Below are positions 1-12,515 of a DNA stretch of 64,000 nucleotides, in pieces (the first letter of the stretch is position 1; each line of letters starts with the position of its first letter). The notes below the pieces were generated by a model. That model did not search any database. It saw only the letters and a program-made list of their open reading frames with translations, and was not told the origin of the DNA. The translations under genes were made by a program, and so were the position numbers. Source of the DNA: Hyperoodon ampullatus. Taxonomy: Eukaryota; Chordata; Mammalia; Artiodactyla; Ziphiidae. The DNA lies in the NCBI GenBank assembly GCA_949752795.1, contig OX457058.1, positions 164,116,223 to 164,180,222 on the forward strand, in the 5' to 3' direction.

Positions 1-139
1 CTACACAACAAGAGAAGCCACCGCAATGAGAAGCCCGCGCACTACAACAAAGAGTTGCCCCTGCTCGCCACAACTAGAGAAAACCCGTGTGCAGCAACGA
101 AGATCCAGTGCAGCCATAAATCAATCAATCAATCAATAG
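1..139 (+). mobile_element. CHR-type SINE, 3' part (cut by window edge)
   Basis: This is the distal half of a long-form CHR SINE of the cetacean/hippo type. It carries the diagnostic 'aagagaagccaccgcaatg' segment and the 'caacgaagatccagtgcagc' tail region, and ends in a (TCAA)n-like simple tail. The tRNA-related head lies outside the window. Family recognition is from memory of the consensus. Confidence 0.9.
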
Positions 140-3100
140 AAAAAAGAAAAACCCTCAAGAATAATAGACGTCATTGAAAATGAAATCCGAGATTCCTTAT
201 GAATTTTTCAGTCAGAAGTTAATTATCTGGACTTGGTACTTGTGCAACCCTGTGAATCTCTGGATTTGCTGAGTGGCAAGGAGGCTTACGTGGTTAATTA
301 ACACCTCTTGCTGCACCTCTGAAAATTAATCCATCAAAAACAGGATGAGATCAGCATTTTCATAATCAAGAATAACCTTTTGAGATTTGTTATTTACTTA
401 TGATCACCAGAAGGACTACTAAAAAAAAAAAAATCTCAAATTTGAAAATAGGCTAAAAAAGAATGACTGCATGTTCTTTTAATGTCGTACTTCATCATTG
501 TTTAATAGACACTTCCAAGGAATATTGAATTCTCTAGGGGATTTTACCTTTATTTAATGTGCAAGTTACTATTGATTGAGGCCTAGACTCCTTGAGGTTA
601 CAAGTTAACTTGTCATTTCCATCCTGTAGACATGGAAGTAATGTCAGTCTTGAACAGAAAATAACTCCAAATACCATGCCTTCCAAGACTTACACCAGGT
701 TCATCCCTAAATTGACCAACTATTTCAGCATGCTTTTCCTGAATATATAAACTCCTGCTCTTCAAATGTTCTCCAGATTTGCTATTGTTCTGGTTTTCTC
801 ATCAATGAGTTAAATTTTTGACGTGTTCATTCTATAAGAAATTAATGTGAATCATTCTTACATGAGTCATTCTATGAGGACATGGGCCATGATTCCTAAC
901 TTTTTGAAAATTACACTTTGACATAAGCCAATCTCTATTAATTGAAAAAAGAATTGAATAAGCTAAGGTGAGCATCACATCTCATTACAATTCATTTCAA
1001 CTTTTCACTTCCTGAAAAAGTCCACAAAGTGTTTGGTTCTAGCTTAGCTAAAAAATTTGGTACTCTTACAAATAACTCCTATAAGATGATTTTAAGTTAT
1101 AATTTATCTCCAATGTCCTGATTCTGTCACTTAATTCACTAAAATATATGTATGCTTATTTATTCTGTGTAAAAATGAACTAGGGAAGATGAGTAAGAAA
1201 TGAGAGGGTGAGTCATAGTCTTAGATGTCATATCACTGTAATCATTATAGAATTATCAGCGGGTTTGGAGATTTACTCAATAAAATGTATCACTCGGCCC
1301 AGTACTCTTGCCAAGATATAATGTCAAGACCTCATCATCCCCCAGAAGGAGCAATTATAACTGAAATACCAAATTGAGACAAATCTTTGATTTAGGTTAC
1401 ATTTTTATCACTTTCTTGACCCACAATTCCCCTTCCCTCCTGTCCATCCCACACATTGATATGAAAGGAACTCCAGTTGATATATGTCAGAACTGTGTTG
1501 ATCCAGTTCAAGTTTGAAATAAAGCATCTTCTAAAAACAAAACAAAGACAGGACAAAGAGCAAATCCGTTCTATTCTACTGCATGGAATAATGCCATTCC
1601 GCAGGCAGTATATATATATAGCGAACTGGCTTGACTAACATACGTTTGGCTTAAGAGTGATTTTTTTAGAGTATTTACTTATGAATATGATGGCAAGAAA
1701 ACCTTGACTTAGAACCAAATGTTACACTAGATGTAGACTCAGTGATGGATCTGTAATTTTTATATATTTATTTTTATATTCCCAGCTTCAAATAAATCTC
1801 ATACCAATTCCTTTAATTATGCATTTGAAGAGAACAAAAGCAACAGTAGCTGGAAAAGTTCTCCAGGGAGAGAATAGTATATGTGATGGTTGGTAATGGA
1901 CTTCTGCAGGCAGGTGTCAGTCACTCCAGATTTGGCAAAGTGACCTCTTTGAGTTATCAATTATCTATCTCATTGCAGCAGAATCCTGAGCAAGGAGAAG
2001 CCAGAGTAGATATCTAGATGGTCCTCAACTACTTTCAATCCAAGAAATAAAGCTCACTCCCACTCCATCCTGCAGTGTTCAGCATTTCCCCACCAATAGT
2101 CCAGAGCTTCAAGCACAAATGACTTCAGGGTCAATAACAAACACACTAAGCAGCCTGCTACAAGGCAAGTGGAAACCGTGGGGAAGGTGACAATATGTTA
2201 CGTATGAAAGCTTTAGGTTCAAACACAAAACAATTATTAATTGTCTCTGGGTTATATTTGACTCTCATCCAACTCTTCATGGGTCTGATCTTGGACTGTA
2301 GAGCCTCATCTCCTAATTAGTAAAGGAAAATTATGGATTAGAACCAAGTTATCAAGCAGGTCAATAAGACATCCCAAGTTAACCAATGCATGATTGAGCA
2401 TTTACTGCAAAATAAAGACTGTACCATAGTGAAGAAAATAATTAATACTTGTGCAGAGTTTAATACAAACAAAACAACGGATGTATCATCACATTTATAT
2501 AAGACAATAAGGTTATTTTCTTTTATGGCTATTGCACTGCTTTTAACTACCTCTGCTAACACTGCTACTACTTCTACTAAACTTTTTGTTATGATTGCAA
2601 CTATAAATACAGAAATTCCCCTATTTTCATACAACAGTATCATCCTAAGACTTGTCAGATAACGGAAATGAAAGTTATAGGAAGAAAATAAACTTACCCA
2701 AAGTGCATATGAACCTGCAAACATGACTCACTTTGTAGATATAATCATTGATACTCTTTATCCACCACTAATACATAATCTTTAATTCTGTCATTTTCCT
2801 TCAAATTTATCTCACATCCACACACCTTAAGTCTGGTGTGTGTCCAATTGAGGTTAAAGAGTCACCATTTCTGCTCACTTGTACTTTTACCTGTATCTCA
2901 GTTACATTGTGTTTGAAACCAATTCTCATTTTCATGTTATCACTTTCTTATTTCAAAAAAATAAACTGTTAAATGCAAAACACAATAAAATGTTCACAAA
3001 CCCTGCTACATGAAAAGATGATGAAATGCTCCAATTGACACCTGGATGGCAGGCAAGGTCACTGTGGAATAGTTTGAAATACTGTTTGGTCTTCTGGTGT

Positions 3101-3868
3101 AAGAGAGTCTGATTTGTGTTTTAGAAAAGGAGTTTGGACTTGTCTAATACTTAATGGTAAAACACACAAAGACACACAAACACACACACTCTTCTCTCCC
3201 TTTTTCTAATTCTGCCACAGTCAGGATTTTGTCTGGTGTTGACAGTTACTGTTCTATTCCGGGTTGGTTGATCTCATCTCAAACCTCGTGACCTTTCATG
3301 TTCCCCACTTGAACATATAGTCCAGCAAAGAAAAGTGAAAAGGCTTGCAACTTACTAAAGCTTCTGTGGACATTTTCCAGCAAATTGTATGTGGATAAAG
3401 GTGAAAAAATCCAAAAACCTTCCCTTTCACATTGCTTGAGGAGGGCAAGCAGCAGATGAGGAAGCATTAGTCAGTTTACTTCTGGTTTTGTGGGAGGAAA
3501 AACAGCTTTTCTTTGTTCCCAGAGATGATCTTTCTTGATCACTGTTGTGAAAAGCTTTATGGCTGTTTTAGAACCTTGTTAAAAGTTAAATGTATTTGTA
3601 AAACTTATGACCGAGTAAACTCGTGTAATGTAACTTCAAGCCTTTTAACAGAAAGCAGCTGTATCAGGAAGTGGCCCTGAATTTGGTCCTGTACATATTT
3701 ATGGGAACTGAGGGACTATTTGATGTAGATTAAGGATAACAAAAGACAAGGTCTCAAAGGGCAATGAGCTGGGGTTAACGGAGGTGGTGTAGCAGCTGTG
3801 AAAGGCCCTTATAATTGGAAAAAGACAACCACTGGGAGATTTCATGCTAGCACATGCACAAATTTGAG
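140..3868. other. AT-rich DNA, no gene recognised
   Basis: The stretch has stop codons in all frames at the density expected by chance. The few open frames (for example around 2338-2724) are short, overlap on both strands and show no recognisable domain. I see no clear interspersed repeat, although very diverged ones could be hidden. Confidence 0.5.
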
Positions 3869-3910
3869 CTCTCTCTCTCTCTCTCTCTCTCTCTCCTTCT
3901 CCCTCTCCCC
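3869..3910 (+). repeat. (CT)n microsatellite
   Basis: About 13 perfect CT units are followed by a CT-rich tail. Short open frames across it on both strands (poly Leu-Ser, Arg-Glu) are products of the repeat, not genes. Confidence 0.95.
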
Positions 3911-4165
3911 CACCCACTGCCCATTCATTTCTTCCTCTCTCTGTCTTTCAGATTTCTTTTCAGCTACTTCTTTAATAGAAAGATTGAGGAGGTAGTTTTT
4001 TTTGATAATGACACAAAGAAAGCAACTAAGAATGCTGCCTCTCTGATTAATTTCTAAATGAATGGAAGGGTATGTGATCCAGGCAAGGGTTTTAGCAAAA
4101 TGTTTTCTGTAGATTCCGAGTCTAGAAGGTATCAATTCTAAAATAAAAGAATCAAGTGATTGGGA

Positions 4166-4505
4166 GGACTTCCCTGGTGGCTCAGTGGTTAAGAATCAGC
4201 CTGCCAATGAAGGGAACATGGATTTGAGCCCTGGCCCAGGAAGATCCCACATCCATGAAGCAACTAAGCCCGTGCGCCACAACTACTGAGCCTGCGCTCT
4301 AGAGCCCGCGAGCCACAACTACTGAGCCCATGTGCCACAACTACTGAAGCCCATGTGCCTAGAGCCCATGCTCCTCAACCAGAAAATCCACCACAATGAG
4401 AAGCCTACGTACCTCAACGAAGAGTAGTCCCCGCTCGCTGCAACTAGAGAAAGCCTGCATGCAGCAACAAAGACCCAACACAGCCAAAAATAAATAAATT
4501 TTTTT
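4166..4505 (+). mobile_element. CHR SINE, long form, with 12 bp target-site duplication
   Basis: This is a full-length tRNA-derived SINE: 'cttccctggtgg' head, A/B-box-like region, the repeated 'cacaactactgag' body modules and an A/T-rich tail. It is flanked by a perfect 12 bp direct repeat, AAGTGATTGGGA, at 4154-4165 and 4506-4517, the signature of an L1-mediated insertion. The body carries scattered substitutions, so it is not one of the youngest copies. Confidence 0.95.
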
Positions 4506-4544
4506 AAGTGATTGGGAAACTGCTGACTAAGCATAATTTGGAGC

Positions 4545-4752
4545 TAACTTGTCTGGTTTCAAATCAGGACTTCACAGCAATGTCCAACTGTGTGACCTTT
4601 GGCAAGTCACATAATTCTCTGAGCCTCATCTGTGAACTGAGCACATGGTAGTCCCCTATAAGGCTGATGTGAGCATTAAATCAGTTATTAGTATTAAGGT
4701 GCTTAGAATAGTTCCAGGCACATCATAAGTGCTCAATAAATGTTAGCTATTT
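4545..4752 (+). mobile_element. MIR SINE
   Basis: The order of MIR motifs is clear: 'tgtgtgacctttggcaagtc', then 'gagcctcatctgtgaa', a purine-rich middle, then 'ggcacatcataagtgctc' and 'aataaatgttagctatt'. MIR is an ancient mammalian tRNA-derived SINE mobilised by L2. Confidence 0.85.
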
Positions 4753-7700
4753 CCATATCTGGACAGAGCCTCAGGATTTGGCTCAGCAGTGATTATTAAT
4801 AGTTTAGATTTATAGAACACAACTTCCAGTTGAAACAGGAGGTTTACATTTTAGAAACCAGGTGTAATTGGGTACATTCTTTAATGTGGTTCAGGGGATT
4901 TATTAACCCACATGTTTGTTTTTTAAAATAATTATATTTGTACAAACAAAAGTTGTGTAACAGAAAAGATAGTATGTATCCTCTCCTTCTTTTCTCTTTC
5001 TTGTTAGCCCACTCAAATAGAAATCATGAAATATTACCAAGATACTAGCATAGACAGGTATCTTGGAGAGAATAAATCATGTCTTTTAGGCATTAGAAAC
5101 CCCAAAATGTGCTGGGAAAAACTTTTAACAGTAGATTATAATTTTCCCATTCAGATGCATGGTAAGAAAAAAACAAGGTTGAAATGATACACCTTCTCAT
5201 GTCAAGCATATAGAGCATTTCTGGCCATCACCCCAAAAGTCAGAGGCTGTCTGCAACCCAGCTTCCTTGACTTGAAGTTGGATTAAAGCCCTGAGTTGAG
5301 TAGCCTGCCACCCTGACCCATGGATTACAGATGGTTTTCCCCATGCACAGTCATAGTGGGACATCTGGCACAATTTCAATCAATTTTGAATGATCCTTTT
5401 GGGTCACAGTCATCTTTGTCATGGTCTGTTGTTATTTTTTATCAGAATCTCTCCTCTTTTGTGCTTGAAATTATCCCATTTCAGATTCCCATAGACAGCA
5501 GGCTTTTTATGAAGCTGTGATCCTATTCTGGTTGGTGTATTTCTGTTACAATAAACATAGCCCCGGTTGGTGGATGGGGACTCCTCCAGGACTTCCTTAT
5601 AAATGACCTTCACTTGTCACTAGATATTAAGTAGGTGTCCAGGATGGCAGTGATGAAACCATGTGCAAGTTGAAATGGATGTTGAAGGGGTTCAAGTCTG
5701 ACTTCAACAAAAGGTGTTGAATGAACACCACTGACGTGTGGTACTTTTAGTCTGACTTGGAACTTTAGGCAACTTTTACAAATCTTGCCAAGTTCTGTTT
5801 AAATACTTTTCTTCTAATCGAGCCCTATTAAATGTAAATTCTGGCACAAAGCAGTTTGAAGAGAATCAGAATATAATGCATTTTCTATCTAATATCATAT
5901 ACTTTCTTACCTCCTAAAGGACTTTGCAGAATTTTTTACTGGGGATGTTTATTTTGGGAATCTCTGACTAATGGGCTCCAGGCTGTCTGTGTAACAAAAG
6001 TTAGGACTAGTTCTAAGTTCTGAGGAGCTTACAATAATTTCTCTGGAAATGTTGATCTATGATTCCACTTGTCATCAGACCTGTTAGCAGTTTATGGTCA
6101 TGGTCACTCTGCAAACTAGAGCTCAGGGGCTAAATCGAGCCTATTACTTTTTTTGGTAAAGAAAGCTTTATGAAACACAGCCATGCCTTTTCATTTACCT
6201 ACTGTCTGTGGCTGCTTTGGACTTACAATGGTAGAGTTGAGTGGTTGCAACAAAGACCTTGGTCCACGAAGCCTAAAATATTTACTATCTGACTCTTTAT
6301 AGAATAAGCTTATCCAATCCCTGTTCTAGAGCAAAATGTTTTAGAAATTGGGCAAGCAAAGATTCTCCAAAGAGTGTGAGTGTTTAAAAAGTTCTCAAAA
6401 ATCAATTTTCATATTCTCATGGACTTTCCTAAAGGCCATCCTGCGAAAACCTCAGAAGAGTCTAGCTCTTTCTTGGAAGGGAGGGAGGGAGAGAAAAGAA
6501 GGAGAAAGGGAAGGATGGAAGGAAGAGAGAGAGGAGACAAGGAAGAAAGCATCACCTTTCCCCAAAGGGGGCAAAGGGAGTGAAACCTTATTTTAATGAC
6601 TAATCAAGACATTACAAAATACTTTCCAGTCTTTCCCTGTCCTGTAGTGTTATTGTTGGAAGCAGAACTTCTTTTCAAATGGGTATTCTAGACTCAGAAT
6701 ACTCTGAGCTGAGATGAATGGATAGCAGAGTCAGACTGTGGGAGTAATGACAATTTATATTTCACAGCTTTAATTTGTCCATCTCCTTGCCACCCAAAAC
6801 AAAACCAAAAACAAAACCCACCAAAATCAGTATGGTGAAATAATGTACCCCTCTTGAGGGAAACATTTTGAGAATAAAGCATAAGTCATTGATACTAAAT
6901 ATTGAACTTTAAAATAAATATCTTAACTTATTTAAATATAAACAGATGTGAATTTACCTTGAAACTACTGAAGCTTAAGCTTCAAGGACCCTCACTGGCA
7001 TGGGACCCTTCCAAGGCCCTGAGAGGGGCACAAGCAATGTGTCCACAGAGTCATGTGTTTTTGTAAGAATGATGGAAGTAAGCTATTTTAACTGCAACCT
7101 GTTAAAACCATTCTTTGTGTCCATACTAACTTGCATGCTTCTTCATTATGTAGAGTAGCATCTGATTAGCTGTGAGAAGTTTAGGATCCTTCTAAGGAGA
7201 GTTGAGCAGCCGATACATCCAGTCTGGCTTTGGGGGATGTATTTATGTGGTTTACAGTCACATCAGTATATAGTTGCGTTTTTACCAGCTGTCCAGTGCA
7301 GGAACAGCTTCTAGGAAATCTTTCCCATCCTCTGTGCTGACTCACCTATCATCCTGGTTCACATGTAGGATCATGATGTGAACTTGTCCTAGAGGATCGA
7401 AAACACGTGGGTGGTGAAGGAGGAACAAAGTCTGAAATATATAGAACCAGAATTAGTCTAAGGAAAATTCTTTCAATCATCAGACTTGAAAAGTGATAAA
7501 AAGGACTCAGTTTACAACCATCAGTGGCCAACACACGGTTCTCTCCCTTCAAGAAAAAGCAATATAAACAATAATCAAAACCTCAGGTACTTTTTTGTTT
7601 TTTGATGAGAAAATCTGTGAAATAGAGTTTATCAGAAAGCCTGTATTTATTAAGCCCAACCCTGATACGGTACTACAATGAGCAGATGTGTCTTTGAGTG

Positions 7701-7765
7701 AACTCACATGTCTTACACATCCCAACTATTCAGAGAAGAAAATAAATTTTGACACACAGTAAAGA
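4753..7765. other. No gene recognised
   Basis: AT-rich DNA with only short, domain-free open frames. A purine-rich patch (6474-6545) is listed separately. I recognise no interspersed repeat between 4753 and 7765 with confidence. Confidence 0.45.
6474..6545 (+). repeat. Purine-rich (GGGA/GAAG)n low-complexity tract
   Basis: About 70 bases are almost entirely A and G with GGGA and GAAG units. The Arg/Glu/Gly-rich open frames here (6348-6596) follow from this composition. Confidence 0.85.
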
Positions 7766-8030
7766 ATGAGTGGGAGAGAGTGGCATGGACTTATATATAC
7801 TACCAAATGTAAAATAGATAGCTAGTAGGAAGCAGCTGCATAGCACAGGGAGATCAGCTCGGTGCTTTTTGACCACCTAGAGGGGTGGGATAGGGAGGGT
7901 GGGAGGGAGACGCAAGATGGAGGAGATATGGGGATATACGTATAGCTGATTCACTTTGTTATAAAGCAGAAACTAATACACCATTGTGAAGCAATTATAC
8001 TCTAATAAAGATATTTAAAGAAAAAATCTC
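7766..8030 (+). mobile_element. 5'-truncated L1, 3' UTR only
   Basis: The sequence matches the 3' UTR of the other L1s in the window: 'catagcacagggagatcagc', a G-run segment with GGGGTGGGATAGGGAGGG, 'gctgattcactttgttata' and an A-rich end. It carries the longer terminal variant 'taatacaccattgtgaagc' that L1-B lacks, so it belongs to a different and probably older subfamily. No convincing TSD was found. Confidence 0.9.
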
Positions 8031-8106
8031 CAGGATGGAGGAAGATTGCTTTCCATGCTGCATGTGGAAATATAGTCAAATATAGAAACGCCTTCTTTTT
8101 GTAAAG

Positions 8107-8115
8107 AAAAAAAAA

Positions 8116-8166
<51 letters not shown>
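8107..8166 (+). repeat. (TA)n microsatellite
   Basis: A short A-run is followed by about 26 TA units with one GTA interruption. The poly(Ile-Tyr) frame on the minus strand is an artefact of the repeat. Confidence 0.95.
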
Positions 8167-8167
<1 letters not shown>

Positions 8168-8631
8168 CCTGATCTGTGAATTGTTTTTCTAAGCACATAA
8201 AGAACTATTTCCATGAGTCCATGGAAAATGTGTGTTGTATCATATAAAATGCCACATTTAGTCTCTGTTCTCAGGCTTAAATGGAGGAAATGGAGGAGAG
8301 TACCAAAGATATTTTCTAAGTTATTTTATGATTATAAACTTAACCACGCATCTTGCAGAAAACTTGGAAAATACAGAAAAGTATAAAACTAAAAATAAAA
8401 GCTACGTATAATTCCACATTGCAAAAAAAAAAAAAGAATGAGTTATCCTTCTGTTTTCTATATAGAGAAAATGATATTACATTTTTTATTATATGAAGAA
8501 ATCTTCAGAGTTTACAGACAACAATTTAGAAAAAATAATTATACAGGTATGACAGGCAGTTAATTAATTAAGAAAAATATCATGACACATATCTGGATTC
8601 TGTGATTGTTGCGCTATTTGTCAGCTTTTTA

Positions 8632-8960
8632 TTTCTTTTTAATAAATTTATTTATTTTTGACTGCATTGGGTCTTTGTTGCTGCACGTGGGCTTTCTCTA
8701 GTTGTGGTGAGCAAGGGCTACTCTTCGTTGCTGTGCATGCGCTTCTCATTGCAGTGGCTTCTCTTGTTGCGGAGCATGGGCTCTAGGGCACATGGGCTTC
8801 AGTAGTTGTGGCTCGCGGGCTCTAGAGCACAGGCTCAATAGTTGTAGCCCACGGGCTTAGTTGCCCTGCGGCATGTGGGATCTTCGCGGACCATGTCTTG
8901 AACCCGTGTCCCCTGAATTGGCAGGCGGATTCTTAACCACTGCACCACCAGGGAAGTCTC
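8632..8960 (-). mobile_element. CHR SINE, long form, with imperfect TSD
   Basis: The minus-strand reading gives the full CHR order from 'cttccctggtgg' to the 'aaataaataaattt' tail. It is flanked by a 13 bp direct repeat with one mismatch, TGTCAGCTTTTTA at 8619-8631 and TGTCGGCTTTTTA at 8961-8973. Confidence 0.95.
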
Positions 8961-10059
8961 TGTCGGCTTTTTAAAATTTGCAATGTGTTATGATTTCTTT
9001 TCTTATTCTAAATACTCACTTTTGCACTCACTTTCAATTATAGCTATATTTATTGTACCATTTGTCTTTCAAAAGCCACCCACAAAGTTTGTATAATCTT
9101 TAGGGTCCACAAAACTCGAATCTACCCTAAACATAAGCAATTCTTCTCAACTCTTTCAATCCTCATCATTAGAACTTGTCATTAGCTGCCAAGAAAAGCT
9201 CTTTCAAACAGCCAGAGCAGAAGTTACTAATGCTGAAACTTTTAAGTGTAAACAGAATGCTTTCAAAGACTGCAAAATTTTTGAAATATTCTATATAAAA
9301 TCAGTAAGACATTATTTCTTTCATATTTGCTGTGCATTTCTAAAATAGATAAAACCTATTTTATCAATTATATTAAAAAATATTTATTCCAAATAGAGTA
9401 AATCTTTATTTCTTCTTATCAAATATTTTATATATATATATTTATTTATTTATTTATTTATCTCCTACTAATAAAAAGTAAATTATATGCAAACTTTTGG
9501 ACCAAAGAATTTTTAGCATTACATAACTTTCATTAAATTCATAGGAAAATATAATATGTTCTTTTTTAAATTTTTACTTTTATACTTAATTTATATTTAA
9601 TTATTCTCAGAAGTTAAACACAAGAGTTCAATACACGACATGCAGAGTAACCAGAAATATACATGTTCTTTCTTGTCACTTCCTAAATAATCTCCTTTAA
9701 TTACACATTTTATTGCATCATTATCATTTAATGATAAATAGAATACCAGTTTATCATTTTTTATACCTTATAAAATGAATACCTCAATTATATAAAATCT
9801 TTAGCATTTTATCTTAATTATTTTAATACTCCATTTTATAAGATTTGTTTTAAAATGTATTTCTGTACTTTAAAAAATAACACTTCTCAACATTTTAATA
9901 TGCTACTTGAATTATAAAATGAAGAAAGACTTTTCCAGACAGAAAGCAAGTGATTGTTTTAAACTAATTTGGCTAACCATTTGGTTAAAAGATAGACATT
10001 TTTCATAAATAGAAAGAGCTAAGTTTGAAAGTTTTAACTAAATTATATTTAAAGTTTCC

Positions 10060-10480
10060 ACAGGTGGAATTGTCCAGAAGGAGATGAAGTCTAAGGTGCA
10101 AGATGTTTTCACTGGAATCAATACCTGTGGAGCAGAGGTTGAGGAAACGGGATTGGGCCAAGTAAAAAATTGAACTGTGATGCCAGCGCAGCACTGCCTA
10201 GGCCAATCCCTGTGGAGGGATCTGGAACAAGAAGTGCCTTGTTGGGCATCATGCCAAAGCAATGGGGCCTCAACACTCTGGCGTGGCTCAGTCTCCAGAT
10301 GTGTGCTACCCTGGGCAGTGCTTGCCATCCATCAAGGAGGCTCTCTGTAGCTGAGACAGACCCTGAAGGAGCTGGCAGCTGGGGGAGGTATGCCGGCCAC
10401 ACTGCCCACAACTGGGCAGCAAGTCTGCCCTTAAAGGGCTCCTGGATCTCTGTGCCCACGTCAAAACCACTAAGAAAATA
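10060..10480. other. GC-richer unexplained island
   Basis: About 420 bases with clearly higher G+C than both flanks and open frames on both strands (103 aa on plus at 10170-10481; 113 aa on minus at 10118-10459). I do not recognise a protein family in either. It could be an exon of a non-coding RNA, a fragment of a retroposed transcript or an unrecognised old repeat. No poly(A) tail or TSD is visible. Confidence 0.3.
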
Positions 10481-11490
10481 AATACATTTTATAAAATAGA
10501 AAAAAAAGGGTTAGTAAAGATGTAAAGAAATGAATAATAAAATTCCAGGTTCCCAATTCATTATGGTGTGTTAGGTTAAAAACTCACAGATATATTTAAG
10601 AGTAATTTGAAAAATCTTAGGAAAGCATTTTGACACAAATTTGTAACAAATTATTTCAGAAGTCACATAGTCTCCAACTTTTTGCTAACCATGGGGAACT
10701 TAACTGAGTCATTAGCTGGCAAATCACTAGAAATAAAGTTATATAGGAGAGAAATATGTGGCTTTAGACTTAGCACATGGAAAAAGTTCAAAAATCTGAC
10801 CAGCATTACATTTTCCTTCCCACCACTTTAATGGAACAAGATTACTCAGTGATTTTTATCTATAAAAATATAAAATAGGTTTTTAGAAATGATATGGAAC
10901 CCTATGTCATTTTATTAGTCAATCATATGTTTCAATGAATACAGAAAATAAATTATTTTAATTCCTCATTTGTTTATTAAGAGATGCATGTCCAACAGCA
11001 TTTTTTTTTTACTGTTTAATGTTTTAAACTTATTTTTGACATTTACTATATTTATGGTATTTACTATATTTGGAGCAAATGTTTATTAATAATAATTGTG
11101 ATGACACCTAAGACAGAATATGTTTCTGTAAAACATTTAGAACCTATGGTCAGAGTAATTTTTTTAAGTTCCTTCTAAAATGTTAGTTATACATGTTTAA
11201 TGGTTTAAGTAAACATTTAAGCATAAAAATAAATTTAGGATAAAACTCCAGTGAAGATGGTAATGGAAATATGGATCAAAAGAGAAATAGCTAAGATATA
11301 AAATTAAATGTTAAACTAAAGCTTGTTCATTTATTTTTAAATAGATCACTGTGTGTTTATAGTAATTAAGGTTACGTTCCAATGGATGCATTTTTAAGAA
11401 GTAATGTAATAATTTTCTGTAAAAATACTAATACTCATGACAGAAATAATATAGCTTCTTAATATTTAAACTAATAAAAACCTGTAGAGG

Positions 11491-11781
11491 TCAACTTACA
11501 AATATGAGAAGAGGTATATAATTTTCAAAATTCTTTAAAGGGGTATCAGGAGGATCACCAATTACAGCCCTGGGAATGGGTGAAGCGGATTCTTCACTAC
11601 TCACCATCTGCCTCATCAGCACTTCTCTACACCAGCAGATTTCATAACATCTGACCATGTCCATCACTTCCCAGGTCAGGGAAGGATTCACAATGGCCAG
11701 AGAGGGTTTCACCTCCCATCCCCAATACTTTGGGCTTTTTGCTGAATCCTCACTCCCAGAGTCACAGCATGGAGGATACAA
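11491..11781 (-). other. Open frame of 96 aa, possible exon or old coding remnant
   Basis: The minus-strand frame starts at an ATG at 11779-11781 and encodes a mixed-composition peptide with no low-complexity bias (motifs KSPKYWGWEVKPSL, PIPRAVIGDPPDTP). Read on the minus strand, a good splice-donor-like string GGCAGATGGTGAGTAG occurs within it and a second, TTTGTAAGT, near its end. I do not recognise the protein. Chance remains a fair explanation at this length. Confidence 0.25.
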
Positions 11782-11924
11782 ACCCTAACCCCATCATTCA
11801 TTAGATTTCATTTAATTCACAGTAAAAAAGAATCATCTTCTACATAAATTTAAAATGCAAATGAGATTATTCATCACTACCCTGTTTAACTACTTTCAAT
11901 AGTCTTTTAACTTTGAATGAAATC

Positions 11925-12515
11925 TGAAGTATGCAGAATAATGACTCCCAAATATGTCCATAATCACGTCCTTGAACTCTGATTATATTCAAAGGGATTT
12001 TGAGATGTGATTAAGATTATGAATTTTAACATAGGGAGATCATCCTGGATTATCCAGGATGCCCCAATCTGATTTTAAGAGCTCTTAAAAGCCTAGAACT
12101 TTCTCCAGCTGGAAGCAGAAAGAGATGTAGCAGAAGTGGAAATCTAAGAGATTACAAGTGTGTAGTTCTGAGATATGGTCCCACTTGTGAAGACCAGAGA
12201 GAGGTTTCTATGAGTTAAGGGCTTCCCCCAGCTGACAGCCAACAAGGAAGTGGGACCTCAGTCCATTAACTGCAAGGAACTGAAGCCCACAGTCAACCAG
12301 AATGAGCCTGGAAGCAAATTCTTCCTAGGAACTTCCATTAAGAGCACAGTCATTGGACACTTTGACATTGGTTTTGGAAGACCTAGGGCAAAAGATGCAG
12401 CTGAGACATGCTGAGTCGATTTCTGAAACACAGACACTGTGAGATAATAAATGGGTCTTGTTTTAAGCTGCTATATCAGTGCTAAATTGTTGCATGACAG
12501 TGGAAAACTAATACA
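11925..12515 (+). mobile_element. MaLR-like LTR remnant
   Basis: Motifs typical of old mammalian MaLR-class LTRs appear in order: 'gcagaataatgactccca', 'gatgtgattaagattatg', 'atcctggattatccagga', then a terminal 'gtgagataataaatgggt' and 'ggaaaactaatac'. The subfamily cannot be fixed by eye, and the boundaries are approximate. Confidence 0.6.

Larger units (their letters stand above)
8974..11924. other. Very AT-rich DNA, no gene recognised
   Basis: The stretch is dominated by A and T, with a (TATT)n patch at about 9430-9462. Two sub-regions stand out by composition or coding potential, 10060-10480 and 11491-11781, and are discussed as separate entries. No recognised gene or retroposon. Confidence 0.45.

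Noticed and set aside
2338..2724. 128-aa minus-strand frame with hydrophobic stretches
   Set aside because: No recognisable family, an overlapping frame on the other strand and an AT-rich composition that yields hydrophobic codons; most likely chance.
8107..8166. Poly Ile-Tyr membrane-like peptide on the minus strand
   Set aside because: Direct translation of a (TA)n microsatellite.
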